This document shows positions 7,863-16,114 of a stretch of 21,533 bases of DNA, piece after piece. The stretch's first letter is position 1. The number at the start of each line of letters is the position of its first letter. Made by a program: the position numbers and the translations under genes. This stretch comes from JBGTIS01 sp041745535 (GTDB lineage Bacteria > Bacteroidota > Bacteroidia > Cytophagales > Cyclobacteriaceae): the NCBI GenBank assembly GCA_041745535.1, contig JBGTIS010000262.1:1-21533 (forward strand), read 5' to 3'. The notes under the pieces are model-generated. The model was not told the origin of the DNA, ran no database searches, and saw nothing but the letters and a program-made list of their open reading frames with translations.

Positions 7863-8402
7863 TTACATTTCTTGTAAAACAGGTGGGAGGTGAGAAGAGA
7901 AATCTAACTTTGAAAATAATTTTTCCAGTTCGTCAGGCTTTTGTGTACTTAGCAAAATTCTTCTCTCATCCCGCAACTCAAGCTGAAGACCGAATTTCCC
8001 AGGCATAATATATCCTTTTCCGGAACTTCCGTATTTGACGCCAGCCCATCCTCCATATTCAGATATAGCATCATACTTTCTTACATATACTCTTTCTACA
8101 TCATCCCACTTGATACTCTGAAACCTCCAATGAAAGGGAATATAACGATAAAATATACCATTATTATTAATTTTTACTTTCAGACTTGCTGTATACAAAA
8201 TTAACAGAAACAAAAACAAGATTCCTCCAAGTAATGCCAATGAGGCATCCGAAATTAAATTATCGGCAAATATGCCTCTGGCCAGAGCCTGCTTGCCAAC
8301 CATAATCATATAAGCCCCCGAAATTACTGCCAATAATATCCAAATCCACGTTTGCCGGAAGCGTTGCGTTTCAATAAACCGAATATTTAAAGGATATTTC
8401 AT
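7863..8402 (-). CDS. PH-like domain membrane protein, hypothetical
   Basis: Protein of 179 residues. Two membrane helices (about 17-37 and 52-71) are followed by a cytoplasmic or external domain with the pattern KVKINNNGIFYRYIPFHW, KWDDVERVYVRKY, YGGWAGVKYG and GKYIMPGKFGLQLEL-like segments. This strand-rich pattern, in which a glycine-rich loop comes before a GLQLxL(R)(D/N) strand, is that of small bacterial PH-like membrane proteins common in Bacteroidota. Function is unknown. The gene stands alone, with 211 bases before it and the AT-rich spacer after it. No sure promoter or terminator was found. I would call it a conserved hypothetical with moderate certainty about the PH-like fold. Confidence 0.75.
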   Translation of the reverse strand: MKYPLNIRFIETQRFRQTWIWILLAVISGAYMIMVGKQALARGIFADNLISDASLALLGGILFLFLLILYTASLKVKINNNGIFYRYIPFHWRFQSIKWDDVERVYVRKYDAISEYGGWAGVKYGSSGKGYIMPGKFGLQLELRDERRILLSTQKPDELEKLFSKLDFSSHLPPVLQEM

Positions 8403-8613
8403 AAATAATTAGTTTTAGCACTGAAAACTACTATTTGAATCTGCTTTCCATTATTTTACGAATCTCTGTTCAATTTAGGGCTTACTTATAAAAAATAAAA
8501 TCAAATCAAGTTGAACCCTAAGATTAACAGGCTGAAAAAGCAAATCTCTACTACTAAGAAAGCGATAAATTATGACACTTAATGTCGACTACAAGTCAAT
8601 TTTCTATTTCTTT

Positions 8614-9381
8614 TTAAAAGACGGATTCAACATGAAAAATATTGTAATTTTCTTCGGATTTGTTATTATCTAAAAAAAGTCTTACGACGTATTGCCCCAT
8701 AGGGTCTTCATATATGAGTTGTACACTCCATCCGAGCATACGGGCTGTTTTCGCCAAGGTAGCCTGATCTACATACAACCAGTCAAACCATTTGCCTTTT
8801 TTATTATGGTACTCATACTGAAAGGCTATTTCCCCATAATATTGAGTTTTGGGTAAAGGCTTGTTTTCGTACAGGTATGAAATATCGCTGGAATCAAAAA
8901 TCAATTGTCCGCCAGGATTTAGAAGCCTTTTAGCTTCTTTCAAAAAATTAACCAGTCCAGTTAAAGTACCTACAATACCAATTCCATTCATTAACATCAA
9001 AATAGTATCATAGCCGCTTGTAGGATAGGTTTGGTAATCGGCACAAATGATGTTTTTCACGCCCCTTTCTTGCATAATTACCTCACAATAAGAAGAAAAT
9101 TCCAGTGCGGTAGTGGGTAGGTTCTGGTTTTGCAAAAAAAGAGCATGACTACCAACACCGGCTCCTATATCGAGTGTTTTGCCTTCGCAGAGTTCCAGGG
9201 CATAATACTCAAGATCGGGAAATTCTTTTTCATTTCTGAAGAGCCAGTCAACCGGCATCTCTTCAGTAGTTTCATAACTGGTATGTAAAAAAAGCGTATC
9301 GGCATATCCTTTTTTATGATAATCAAACAAAGCCTTCCCATATACATCTGTGCTTTGGTTTTTATTCATCAATGTACCCAT
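8614..9381 (-). CDS. Class I SAM-dependent methyltransferase
   Basis: Protein of 255 residues. Motif I LDIGAGVGSHAL (70-81) is the SAM-binding glycine loop; the acidic residue ending strand 2 is E94 in ALEFS; the strand-4 region is YDTILMLMNGIGIV (124-137) and post-motif LLNPGGQLIFDSSD (153-166) follows. This is a complete Rossmann-type methyltransferase core. The substrate is not evident from sequence; the sub-family looks like small-molecule methyltransferases (Methyltransf_11/25 type). It starts 17 bases after the stop of the DEAD-box helicase gene, so the two are probably co-transcribed, but a functional link is not shown. A second Met at residue 5 (9369) is an equally possible start. Downstream 211 bases hold no clear terminator. 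Confidence 0.87.
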   Translation of the reverse strand: MGTLMNKNQSTDVYGKALFDYHKKGYADTLFLHTSYETTEEMPVDWLFRNEKEFPDLEYYALELCEGKTLDIGAGVGSHALFLQNQNLPTTALEFSSYCEVIMQERGVKNIICADYQTYPTSGYDTILMLMNGIGIVGTLTGLVNFLKEAKRLLNPGGQLIFDSSDISYLYENKPLPKTQYYGEIAFQYEYHNKKGKWFDWLYVDQATLAKTARMLGWSVQLIYEDPMGQYVVRLFLDNNKSEENYNIFHVESVF

Positions 9382-9398
9382 TTTTAATAATTGCCATT

Positions 9399-10727
9399 TT
9401 ATTTTTTTCTTCTGCCACCAGCTTTGCTTCCAGGCTTTTTACCAAATTTTTTATTTTTCTTTTGACTGTTAAAATCTCTTTTTTTCTCATGAAAGGCGCC
9501 TTTAAAGTCTGGGTTTTCACTTCTTTTTTGACTGTCAATTTCTCTGGCTATTTTCTGTTGCTCTACGAAATCTGTTTTCGCTATTTCTACTTCCTGTGGC
9601 AAAGGGCATACTGGAATTTTTTCCCGAATAATCTCTTCTATTTTTTTAATATGGAATTCCTCGGCCTTGTTCACAAAAGTAATAGCTTCGCCTGTTCTAT
9701 AAGCCCGGCCGGTACGACCAATCCTGTGTACATAATCTTCGTAAATTAATGGCACGTCAAAATTAACCACATGGCTAACCTCCTGAATATCGATGCCCCG
9801 GGCCGTAACATCTGTGGTTACTAAAATCCGGACGCCGCCTTCCCGAAAAGCTTCTACCGCATTAATCCTACTGCTTTGCCCTTTATTGGCATGAATTATC
9901 CTAATTTCATCTTCTAGTTTACGGTCCAGATACTTATAAACATTATTGGCTGTATCTTTTGTTTTCACAAAAACAATTACCCTTTTAAAATTTATCGTAT
10001 CAGTCAGCAAATACAGTAATAAATTAATTTTGGTTTTAATATTGGGAACCAGAAACATTTTCTGTGATACAGTTTCTACCGCTGTAGCCTGTGGCGTAAT
10101 AGCTGCCACTTCAGGAAATTCAAGAAATTCTTCCGAAAGTTTTTCTACTTTGGGGGGCATGGTCGCGGAAAACAAAAGGTTCTGTCTTTTTACTGGAATA
10201 ACTTCCAGAATACGACGGATTTGAGGCATAAATCCCATGTCCATCATTTTATCGGCTTCGTCCAGTACCAGTGTTATCACTTCTTTTAACAAAAGGATTC
10301 CCTTGCTGTATAAGTCCAGTAACCGGCCAGGGGTAGCCACTACAATATCAGTTCCGGCATTGATGAGTTCTATTTGCCCTTTCGGACCAACTCCACCATA
10401 CAAACAGGTGTGCCTGATATCGCAATATGTATTAAATTGCCTGATGCTTTCATCGATTTGCATTACCAGTTCCCGGGTAGGGGCCAGAATAAGTGCCCGC
10501 GGATGCATGCCCTGCGCATATTTAATTTTCATGAGCAGGGGCAATACATAAGCGGCTGTTTTTCCGGTACCGGTTTGGGCAATACCCACCACATCGTGGC
10601 CGGCAGTAACCAGCGGAATAGCTTTTTGCTGAATGGGAGTAGGCGTTTCATAACCTGCATCTTTAATTGCCCGCAGCAGTTGCTTGTTCAGATTAAACTG
10701 ATCAAAATCAATCTGTTTCTCCGTCAT
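9399..10727 (-). CDS. DEAD-box RNA helicase, RhlE-like
   Basis: Protein of 442 residues with all helicase motifs in order: Q motif PTPIQQKAIP (29-38), motif I AQTGTGKT (50-57), Ia PTRELVM (83-89), Ib TPGR (132-135), II DEAD (156-159), III SAT (187-189), V TARGID (308-313) and VI HRIGRTGR (334-341). The C-terminal tail of about 60 residues is lysine and arginine rich and low in complexity, typical of RhlE-type helicases, where it binds RNA. Such enzymes remodel rRNA precursors or structured mRNA, often in the cold. It is divergent from pyrC with 92 bases between them. A TAATTTTG -7-like element lies right at the start codon (10742-10735, minus strand), too close for a normal leader unless transcription is nearly leaderless. 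Confidence 0.97.
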   Translation of the reverse strand: MTEKQIDFDQFNLNKQLLRAIKDAGYETPTPIQQKAIPLVTAGHDVVGIAQTGTGKTAAYVLPLLMKIKYAQGMHPRALILAPTRELVMQIDESIRQFNTYCDIRHTCLYGGVGPKGQIELINAGTDIVVATPGRLLDLYSKGILLLKEVITLVLDEADKMMDMGFMPQIRRILEVIPVKRQNLLFSATMPPKVEKLSEEFLEFPEVAAITPQATAVETVSQKMFLVPNIKTKINLLLYLLTDTINFKRVIVFVKTKDTANNVYKYLDRKLEDEIRIIHANKGQSSRINAVEAFREGGVRILVTTDVTARGIDIQEVSHVVNFDVPLIYEDYVHRIGRTGRAYRTGEAITFVNKAEEFHIKKIEEIIREKIPVCPLPQEVEIAKTDFVEQQKIAREIDSQKRSENPDFKGAFHEKKRDFNSQKKNKKFGKKPGSKAGGRRKK

Positions 10728-10752
10728 TTCAAATCAAAATTAGTATGTGAAG

Positions 10753-10783
10753 TTATGATAATAGGAATTAAACGTTAATTTAG
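10753..10783 (+). promoter_or_regulatory. Candidate pyrC promoter
   Basis: TTA (10753-10755), 20 bases, TAATTTAG (10776-10783): one mismatch in each element of the TTG/TAnnTTTG pattern, with a leader of about 30 bases before pyrC. It lies in the 92-base gap shared with the divergent helicase gene. Weak evidence. Confidence 0.28.
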
Positions 10784-10819
10784 CCATAATCAAAAATATT
10801 GAAGTACTAACCCATTACG

Positions 10820-12160
10820 ATGAAGTCTGCCAAAATCATAAATGCCAACGTGGTTAATGAAGGCAAAGTTATACAAACTGATGTTCTAATAGAAAACGAA
10901 CGGATTAGCCGCATTGGATCAGATTTATCGGGAGTTTCTACCGATATTATCATAAATGCAAAAGGGCAATATCTGCTTCCCGGTGTTATTGACGACCAGG
11001 TACACTTCCGGGAACCAGGCCTTACCCACAAAGCTACCATTTATACAGAAGCAAAAGCTGCGGTAGCCGGAGGCATTACTTCTTTTATGGAAATGCCCAA
11101 CACCATACCACAAACACTTACTCAAAAGTTACTACAGGATAAGTATGACCTAGCTTCCCGTATCTCGCTGGCCAATTACTCGTTTTATATGGGCGTTTCT
11201 AATGATAACCTGGAAGAAGCACTGAAAACCAATCCGGAAAATGTGTGTGGCCTGAAAGTTTTTATGGGTTCATCTACAGGCAATATGCTGGTTGACAATG
11301 AACAAACATTACGCGGCATTTTTGCGGAAGCTTCTTTATTGATCGCTACCCACTGTGAAGATGAAGCTACCATCAGAGAAAACACAGCAATTTTCAAAGA
11401 AAAATATGGTGAAAATGTTCCGGTTAAATACCATCCGGAAATCCGAAGTGCCGAAGCCTGTTACAAATCCTCTTCAATGGCCGTGTCATTAGCTAAAGAA
11501 TTTAATACCCGTTTGCATGTGCTTCACATTTCTACTGGCAAAGAAACTACGCTGTTTTCCAACACTGTTCCTTTGTCTGAAAAACGTATTACCGCAGAAG
11601 CCTGTGTACATCACCTTTGGTTCGACGACCGTGATTATGAAACCAAGCAAACGCTGATAAAATGGAATCCGGCGGTTAAAACACAATATGATAAAGAAAC
11701 TATTTTTAAGGCTGTATTAGACGATCGGATTGATGTAATCGCTACTGACCATGCACCACATACCTGGGACGAAAAGCAGCAAACCTACTTCAAGGCTCCT
11801 TCGGGCGGACCCTTGGTGCAACACAGCCTACCGGTTATGCTGGAATTTTATCATCAAGGAAAAATTTCACTTGAAAAAATTGTAGAGAAAATGTGCCACA
11901 ATCCGGCTATATTATTTCGCATTAAAAACCGAGGATATATCAGAGAAGGGTATTTCGCTGATTTGGTGTTGGTAGATTCGCAAAGCCCATGGACGGTTAC
12001 CAAAGAAAATACACTGGCTAAATGTGGCTGGTCACCTTTTGAAGGACAAACCTTTCGGTCGCGAATTACTCATACTTTTGTATCGGGGCACCTGGCTTAT
12101 GCCAATGGCAAATTTGATGAGAGTAAGCAGGGCAAACGGCTTACTTTTAATGGTAATTGA
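10820..12160 (+). CDS. pyrC: Dihydroorotase
   Basis: Protein of 446 residues of the amidohydrolase fold, catalysing cyclisation of N-carbamoyl-aspartate to dihydroorotate in pyrimidine synthesis. Metal-site segments are IDDQVHFREPG (57-67), GLKVFMGSSTGN (144-155), ATHCEDE (176-182, H178), LHVLHISTG (232-240, H236) and IATDHAPH (307-314, D310). The usual HxH of strand 1 is QxH here: Q60 takes the place of the first His while H62 and the substrate-binding R64 remain. From memory this QVHFREPG form is usual for Bacteroidota PyrC, so I take it as a lineage trait and not damage. K146 sits where some family members carry a carboxylated lysine. It shares four bases with the next gene. Allantoinase or hydantoinase is less likely given the REPG signature. 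Confidence 0.93.
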   Translation: MKSAKIINANVVNEGKVIQTDVLIENERISRIGSDLSGVSTDIIINAKGQYLLPGVIDDQVHFREPGLTHKATIYTEAKAAVAGGITSFMEMPNTIPQTLTQKLLQDKYDLASRISLANYSFYMGVSNDNLEEALKTNPENVCGLKVFMGSSTGNMLVDNEQTLRGIFAEASLLIATHCEDEATIRENTAIFKEKYGENVPVKYHPEIRSAEACYKSSSMAVSLAKEFNTRLHVLHISTGKETTLFSNTVPLSEKRITAEACVHHLWFDDRDYETKQTLIKWNPAVKTQYDKETIFKAVLDDRIDVIATDHAPHTWDEKQQTYFKAPSGGPLVQHSLPVMLEFYHQGKISLEKIVEKMCHNPAILFRIKNRGYIREGYFADLVLVDSQSPWTVTKENTLAKCGWSPFEGQTFRSRITHTFVSGHLAYANGKFDESKQGKRLTFNGN

Positions 12161-13251
12161 ATATAGACTTTTTAAATTTTTACGTTATTCAAGAAAAATT
12201 TACAAGTTCCTTGAGCAGATTTTTCAGCCTTACCCTGTGCGTTATAACCGTTCTGGCTTATCTGAGCGTGTATGTTTCTCCGGAATTTTTCTGGATCGCA
12301 GGCTTCTTTTCTCTGTCTATTCCCCTACTACTGATTCTGAATTTTCTGATGGTAGTTTTCTTTATTTTTCGCCTCAAAGCTTTGGCCCTGTTTCATATTT
12401 TGATTTTAATTTTAGGCTATAAGTTTATTGTAGTTAGTTATTCAGGCAGTGATAATACTAATTCTGAACCCAGTTTTACGGTACTGAATTATAATGTGCG
12501 GGTGTTTAATACTTACAGCCATCTGAATAAAAACTTTGAATCATCTAAGCTGATGATTGACTGGGTTAGAAATGACCCCTCGGATATTAAATGTTTACAG
12601 GAATTTTACAATGATAAGAAATCCAAAATATTTAATACCGTAATGAAAATCAGAAACTCTGGTGCGTATCAGTATTTTGGGAAGGCAGCCGCTACTAATA
12701 AATCTGGCGGAGAATTTGGCCTGGCAATTTTTAGTAAATATCCTATTATCCATTCAGGTGACATCGTTGATCCGAAAGTACCGGAAATGTATGCTATTTT
12801 CGCCGACATAAAAATCAAAAAAGATACGGTTCGGATATACAATGTACATTTACAATCGATGAAAATAGAAGAAGAAAGTTTAAGTTTTGGCGAGGCAACA
12901 GACCAGGTACTGAGTGTGGCCGGTAAATTAAAACTTGGATTTGTTAGCCGTGCCCGGCAGGTGAACCATTTGCTTGAGCACATCAGGGAATGCCCCTATC
13001 AGCAGATTATTTGTGGCGACTTTAATGATGTACCCTACAGTTATACATATTTTTCCTTGAAAACCGATTTGGACAACGCTTTTGAAAAAGCGGCAAATGG
13101 TTTTGGCTTTAGTTACAATGGTAAATTGTTTTTTCTTCGAATCGATAATCAGTTTTATAGCAAAGGATTAGAGGCCAGTAATTTTGTTACCCACAAAGAA
13201 ATTCCTTATTCCGATCATTTCCCTATTCGTACCAGCTATTTGTTTAAGTAA
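12157..13251 (+). CDS. Membrane-anchored EEP-family hydrolase
   Basis: Protein of 364 residues. Three hydrophobic helices occupy about residues 22-41, 46-72 and 75-95, followed by an endonuclease/exonuclease/phosphatase domain: LNYNVRVFN (110-118, N113), LQEF (147-150, E149), NVHLQS (229-234, H231), CGDFND (286-291, D288 and N290), RIDNQF (328-333, D330) and YSDHFPI (351-357, D353 and H354). All catalytic residues are present. Family members cleave phosphodiesters in nucleic acids, lipids or inositides; the substrate here is unknown and the domain probably faces the periplasm. An in-frame TAA at 12154-12156 rules out an earlier start and the first in-frame ATG comes within the membrane region, so TTG at 12157 is chosen; it overlaps the pyrC stop as TTGA, suggesting translational coupling. 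Confidence 0.88.
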   Translation: MNIDFLNFYVIQEKFTSSLSRFFSLTLCVITVLAYLSVYVSPEFFWIAGFFSLSIPLLLILNFLMVVFFIFRLKALALFHILILILGYKFIVVSYSGSDNTNSEPSFTVLNYNVRVFNTYSHLNKNFESSKLMIDWVRNDPSDIKCLQEFYNDKKSKIFNTVMKIRNSGAYQYFGKAAATNKSGGEFGLAIFSKYPIIHSGDIVDPKVPEMYAIFADIKIKKDTVRIYNVHLQSMKIEEESLSFGEATDQVLSVAGKLKLGFVSRARQVNHLLEHIRECPYQQIICGDFNDVPYSYTYFSLKTDLDNAFEKAANGFGFSYNGKLFFLRIDNQFYSKGLEASNFVTHKEIPYSDHFPIRTSYLFK

Positions 13252-13272
13252 CAATAAATTCACCTTTTGCTT

Positions 13273-13302
13273 TTGTTATATGTATGCGTATGCCTAATTT
13301 TG
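13273..13302 (+). promoter_or_regulatory. Promoter of tRNA-His
   Basis: TTG (13273-13275), 19 bases, TAATTTTG (13295-13302): full match to both elements of the Bacteroidota consensus. The -7 element ends 16 bases before the tRNA 5' end. Confidence 0.68.
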
Positions 13303-13318
13303 CAGTCATAACAAATAC

Positions 13319-13393
<75 letters not shown>

Positions 13394-13394
13394 C

Positions 13395-13421
13395 AAACCG
13401 CCTGTTGGCGGTTTTTATTTT
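13395..13421 (+). terminator. Rho-independent terminator of tRNA-His
   Basis: AAACCGCC (13395-13402), loop TGTT, GGCGGTTT (13407-13414), then TTATTTT. A clean GC-rich hairpin with T-run one base after the tRNA 3' end. Confidence 0.9.
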
Positions 13422-13449
13422 AAAATGAATGCGTAATAAAATTTCCACA

Positions 13450-13701
13450 ATGCCTTCTTCTGAGTTTGTTATACTGCCTTTGAAGGACAAGATACATCTT
13501 TTGTATCGGGAAGGAACTTTTATTGTGGCTATCAGATACTATGGCTACAAAGTAAATCTCTACCTATTCAATAATTATTATGTAGAGGTTTTTTATAACC
13601 ATAAGCTTGACAGAATTGAGAAAATAGAGCTTCTCGATTTGTCGCACACCCGCCTGAAATTTTATACCGACCAGATCTCTCTGGAAAATTTATTAAACTA
13701 A
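13450..13701 (+). CDS. Small conserved-looking hypothetical protein
   Basis: Protein of 83 residues from MPSSEFVILPLKDK, or 90 if the Met seven codons earlier (13429) is used. The later start is preferred because the extra seven residues look unlike the rest and the earlier start lies 8 bases after the tRNA-His terminator. It has an alternating hydrophobic/charged pattern rich in Tyr (IRYYGYKVNLYLF, YYVEVFYN) that suggests a small beta-sheet protein; no signal peptide, membrane helix or cysteine. I have an impression of similar proteins in Cytophagales but cannot name a family, and the function is unknown. It must be read either through the tRNA terminator or from a promoter hidden in that short gap. 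Its stop is 22 bases from the convergent HNH gene. Confidence 0.68.
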   Translation: MPSSEFVILPLKDKIHLLYREGTFIVAIRYYGYKVNLYLFNNYYVEVFYNHKLDRIEKIELLDLSHTRLKFYTDQISLENLLN

Positions 13702-13705
13702 GATT

Positions 13706-13740
13706 AAAAAGGCAGAACAACCTCTAAATGGTTACATGCC
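13706..13740 (-). terminator. Terminator-like hairpin at the end of the HNH gene
   Basis: On the minus strand GGCA-TGT-AACC pairs with GGTT-GTTC-TGCC around a 7-base loop (two 4-bp stems with an internal loop), followed by TTTTTAAT. It overlaps the last five codons and stop of the HNH gene. Stem stability is modest. Confidence 0.45.
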
Positions 13741-14266
13741 CCCAGTTTTCCCCTGATCGTATTCTATTAAGCTGTGTATGTGTAATGTTGAAGCGTTTGG
13801 CAATCATGCTCAATCTAGTTTTATTATTCTTCAACAATCTTTTTATTACCCGCACATCAGCTTCAGTAAGTTTGTAGCCGGTAGTACGACTTTTTAAAAT
13901 AGCAGGATTTTTATTATTATGATCGATCAGTTCTTTCTCGGTCATCCATTTTAAGTTGTAACGGCTGTTGTTGGTTTTGTCGTAGTCCAGATGCGTAACA
14001 TAGCTATGGTCGTCACTTTCAGTATCCAGAAATGCCTTGGCTACCAAACGATGTACATAGTGGGTTTGCGATACCTTACCACCTAGCCTTACCATTACAG
14101 AAAGATACCCATTTACGAAAGACCCTTTCATAACCCGGCCGTTCGCTTTGTCTACCGCATAGCTTTTTACGCGACCTAAACTGGATATTTCATACTTGGG
14201 ATGTGGTAAATCCGTTTCGAATTCTATTTCTTTCCAGACTTCATTCCGATATCTGTCTAAGTTCAT
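13724..14266 (-). CDS. NUMOD4 and HNH domain protein with HTH tail
   Basis: Protein of 180 residues. Residues 8-60 (EVWKEI...YEISSLGRVKS...GYLSVMVRLGG) are a NUMOD4 DNA-binding motif; residues 71-108 (VHRLVAKAFL...VTHLDYDKTNNSRYNLKWMT) are a His-Me-finger HNH nuclease motif with H72, H92, N99/N100 and N104; residues 133-170 look like a helix-turn-helix (LLKNN...MIAKRFNITHTQLNRI). The common VNHIDG form reads VTHLDYD here, but the key His is kept. Such proteins are free-standing homing-type endonucleases in phages and bacteria. No intron, intein or flanking repeat is seen, so it may be a resident gene rather than an active invader. It lies 81 bases after coaE on the same strand. A 16-base palindrome GTTTA-N6-TAAAC sits 25 bases upstream (14292-14307) and could be an operator. 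Confidence 0.85.
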   Translation of the reverse strand: MNLDRYRNEVWKEIEFETDLPHPKYEISSLGRVKSYAVDKANGRVMKGSFVNGYLSVMVRLGGKVSQTHYVHRLVAKAFLDTESDDHSYVTHLDYDKTNNSRYNLKWMTEKELIDHNNKNPAILKSRTTGYKLTEADVRVIKRLLKNNKTRLSMIAKRFNITHTQLNRIRSGENWGHVTI

Positions 14267-14347
14267 AGTTGTAAATTTTATTAAAATGTAAGTTTAGTAG
14301 TGTAAACAGTTGATGATTTAATAAAGCTTTTTTGAAACATTATTTAT

Positions 14348-14962
14348 TTAGTTGATACTTTTTTTCAGAAATTGGTTATGGATTTTCAATACTTCAGGAA
14401 CAATAAGCATACTATTATCATTTTGAATGACATAATTGGCTAATTGGCTCCTTTCTTCATCGGTAAGTTGTTTGGCAATAATACTATTGACCTGATTTTC
14501 CGAACGATTGATATCGCGATGTAAAACCCGCTTCACACGTATCGGTTGTGGCGCATTGATGGTAATAACAAAATCTAGTTGTTTGTAGGAACCTGACTCA
14601 AATAATAAAGCGGCCTCTTTTATAGTGTAGGGGCTATTTTGTTTGCTTTCCCAAACATCATAATCTTCTTTTACTTTCGGATGCACCTGTTTGTTCAGCC
14701 AATTTAGCTGATCTTCTTTATTAAATACATTTTTGGCCAGAAAGGCGCGATTTAATTCTCCACCTGGAAAATAAGCCTCTTCTCCAAAATAATCTTTTAT
14801 CTTTTTAACAATACCTTTATCATGATTTGTGATCCATTTTGCCCGTTCGTCCGCACTGTAAACCGGAATTCCTAATGCCGAGAAAATTTTACACACCAGG
14901 CTTTTGCCTGCGCCAATGCCACCGGTTATTCCAACTTTTATCGATTTATTCTTTTTTCGCAT
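14348..14962 (-). CDS. coaE: Dephospho-CoA kinase
   Basis: Protein of 204 residues that phosphorylates dephospho-CoA to CoA, the last step of CoA synthesis, in the cytoplasm. P-loop GITGGIGAGKS (11-21), SADERA (36-41; usual form DADxxA), the CoA-binding LNRAFLAKNVF (70-80), HPKV (94-97) and the LID-domain RVLHRD (142-148 region) are all present. Length is normal. The start codon lies 17 bases inside the end of the ybbR gene, so translation is probably coupled; no other Met is available upstream of the P-loop. Confidence 0.96.
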   Translation of the reverse strand: MRKKNKSIKVGITGGIGAGKSLVCKIFSALGIPVYSADERAKWITNHDKGIVKKIKDYFGEEAYFPGGELNRAFLAKNVFNKEDQLNWLNKQVHPKVKEDYDVWESKQNSPYTIKEAALLFESGSYKQLDFVITINAPQPIRVKRVLHRDINRSENQVNSIIAKQLTDEERSQLANYVIQNDNSMLIVPEVLKIHNQFLKKSIN

Positions 14963-15947
14963 GCACCACTCTTAATTCAGCCGGCTTTAATATTATGTCT
15001 GTTGCGTGCTCAGGATAAAATATCAAATCAGGCACAATAGTACTGTCTCTGGTATTCATTTTATCAAGGTCTGCGATTAGATTCAGTTGTACACTATCAT
15101 TTTCAGTCAGATACTGATCAGCAATCCAGAAAGAAACTGTTACCTCATTATTGCTGACAGATAATGATGAATCTTCAGGAAAATTAATAAGATCAGCTTT
15201 TACCTTTGCTGTTTGCAACGAAAAATGTTCAACTGTAAAATTCACTTCCACCTCTGTAGGATTTATTTCTACATAATCAGGGGCTTTTAGTGTTAAAGGA
15301 AGTTCTTCATTAAAATTTTCAGAAATAACTTCATTAGGAAGCGCCACCCTTATGGTATCGGATGCCGCGTTGATATAGGTTTCAGGCCCGGAAATACTGG
15401 CCGTATCTGGCACAATACTAATGGGTGAAGTAATCCTGTGATTTTGCTCAAGTTTTATTTGTGAAGGATTCACAGCAAGCCGCACAATTTTTTTAGTAAG
15501 CGATTCAATATTAATAAGAATCGAATCAGTATCAACCGCATTCAGTTTCAGGTCGCCTAGTTGTTCGCTTACAGCAGGTGCCAGATCACGCCCTAAAATA
15601 GATTTTGTTTTAGTAGGTTCTTCCAGATTAACAAGCACTGGTTCTGAATTAAATAAAAAAGTTTTTCGAAGCAGGCTCCAGCCTCCCCCTGACACATCCA
15701 GGGTAATTGTTTCGGGCAACTTGCTCAACAAAATGGTACTGTCTGCTTTGTAAGCAAATTTTATCGGATATTCAATTTTAGTATTGTAATCGTTTTTGTT
15801 CAGTGCACTAAAAAACCAGAAAGTAGTAGCTGCTATCAGGCACAAGCTTATCACTCTTAAATCAGCCTGCTTTTTAAAAGGCAGAATTTTACCAATTTGA
15901 CTAACAACCTCCCAGAATGACATTTTTTTCACCTTTTTCAATAGCAA
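14946..15947 (-). CDS. YbbR-like (CdaR-type) protein
   Basis: Protein of 333 residues: a short cytoplasmic N-terminus, one membrane helix (about 31-49), then an extracytoplasmic region of repeated YbbR-type beta domains (segments such as YPIKFAYKAD, ETITLDVSGGG, ISGPETYIN and LTLKAPDYVEINPTEVEVNF). In Firmicutes CdaR regulates the diadenylate cyclase CdaA; in Bacteroidota YbbR-like proteins sit beside coaE and yajC, and the role is not established. No cyclase is in the window. Met9 is another possible start. It ends inside the coaE coding start. Confidence 0.87.
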   Translation of the reverse strand: MLLKKVKKMSFWEVVSQIGKILPFKKQADLRVISLCLIAATTFWFFSALNKNDYNTKIEYPIKFAYKADSTILLSKLPETITLDVSGGGWSLLRKTFLFNSEPVLVNLEEPTKTKSILGRDLAPAVSEQLGDLKLNAVDTDSILINIESLTKKIVRLAVNPSQIKLEQNHRITSPISIVPDTASISGPETYINAASDTIRVALPNEVISENFNEELPLTLKAPDYVEINPTEVEVNFTVEHFSLQTAKVKADLINFPEDSSLSVSNNEVTVSFWIADQYLTENDSVQLNLIADLDKMNTRDSTIVPDLIFYPEHATDIILKPAELRVVHAKKE

Positions 15948-16106
15948 ATAAAGTACCCGTGAGTTATACTACTTCGGATGAAACTTAAATAAAACATCTA
16001 AGGGGTTAATGGATTGATGCAAAGCTCCCACAAACCGCAACCAGCCTCTGCCATTAGCATAAACAGAAAAAAGGCAAGCGTACAATCACATTCATTTTAT
16101 ATTCCG

Positions 16107-16114
16107 CGAAAGTA
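16107..16114 (-). promoter_or_regulatory. Candidate -7 element for ybbR-coaE
   Basis: On the minus strand this reads TACTTTCG, one base off TAnnTTTG, in the 278-base gap between yajC and ybbR, with a leader of about 155 bases. No clear TTG at -33. It is offered because the gap is long enough for an internal promoter of the cluster. Confidence 0.28.

Noticed and set aside
9372..9749. Plus-strand open frame of 125 codons over the end of the helicase gene
   Set aside because: Its Phe-rich, hydrophobic look is the reverse reading of the Lys-rich helicase tail; it is not a membrane protein gene.
10237..10778. Plus-strand open frames of 104 and 134 codons over the helicase
   Set aside because: Antisense to conserved helicase motifs including DEAD; no independent coding evidence.
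12024..12422. Alternative plus-strand frame of 132 codons across the pyrC/EEP junction
   Set aside because: Overlaps the conserved end of pyrC and the membrane helices of the next protein in another frame, and shows no family pattern.
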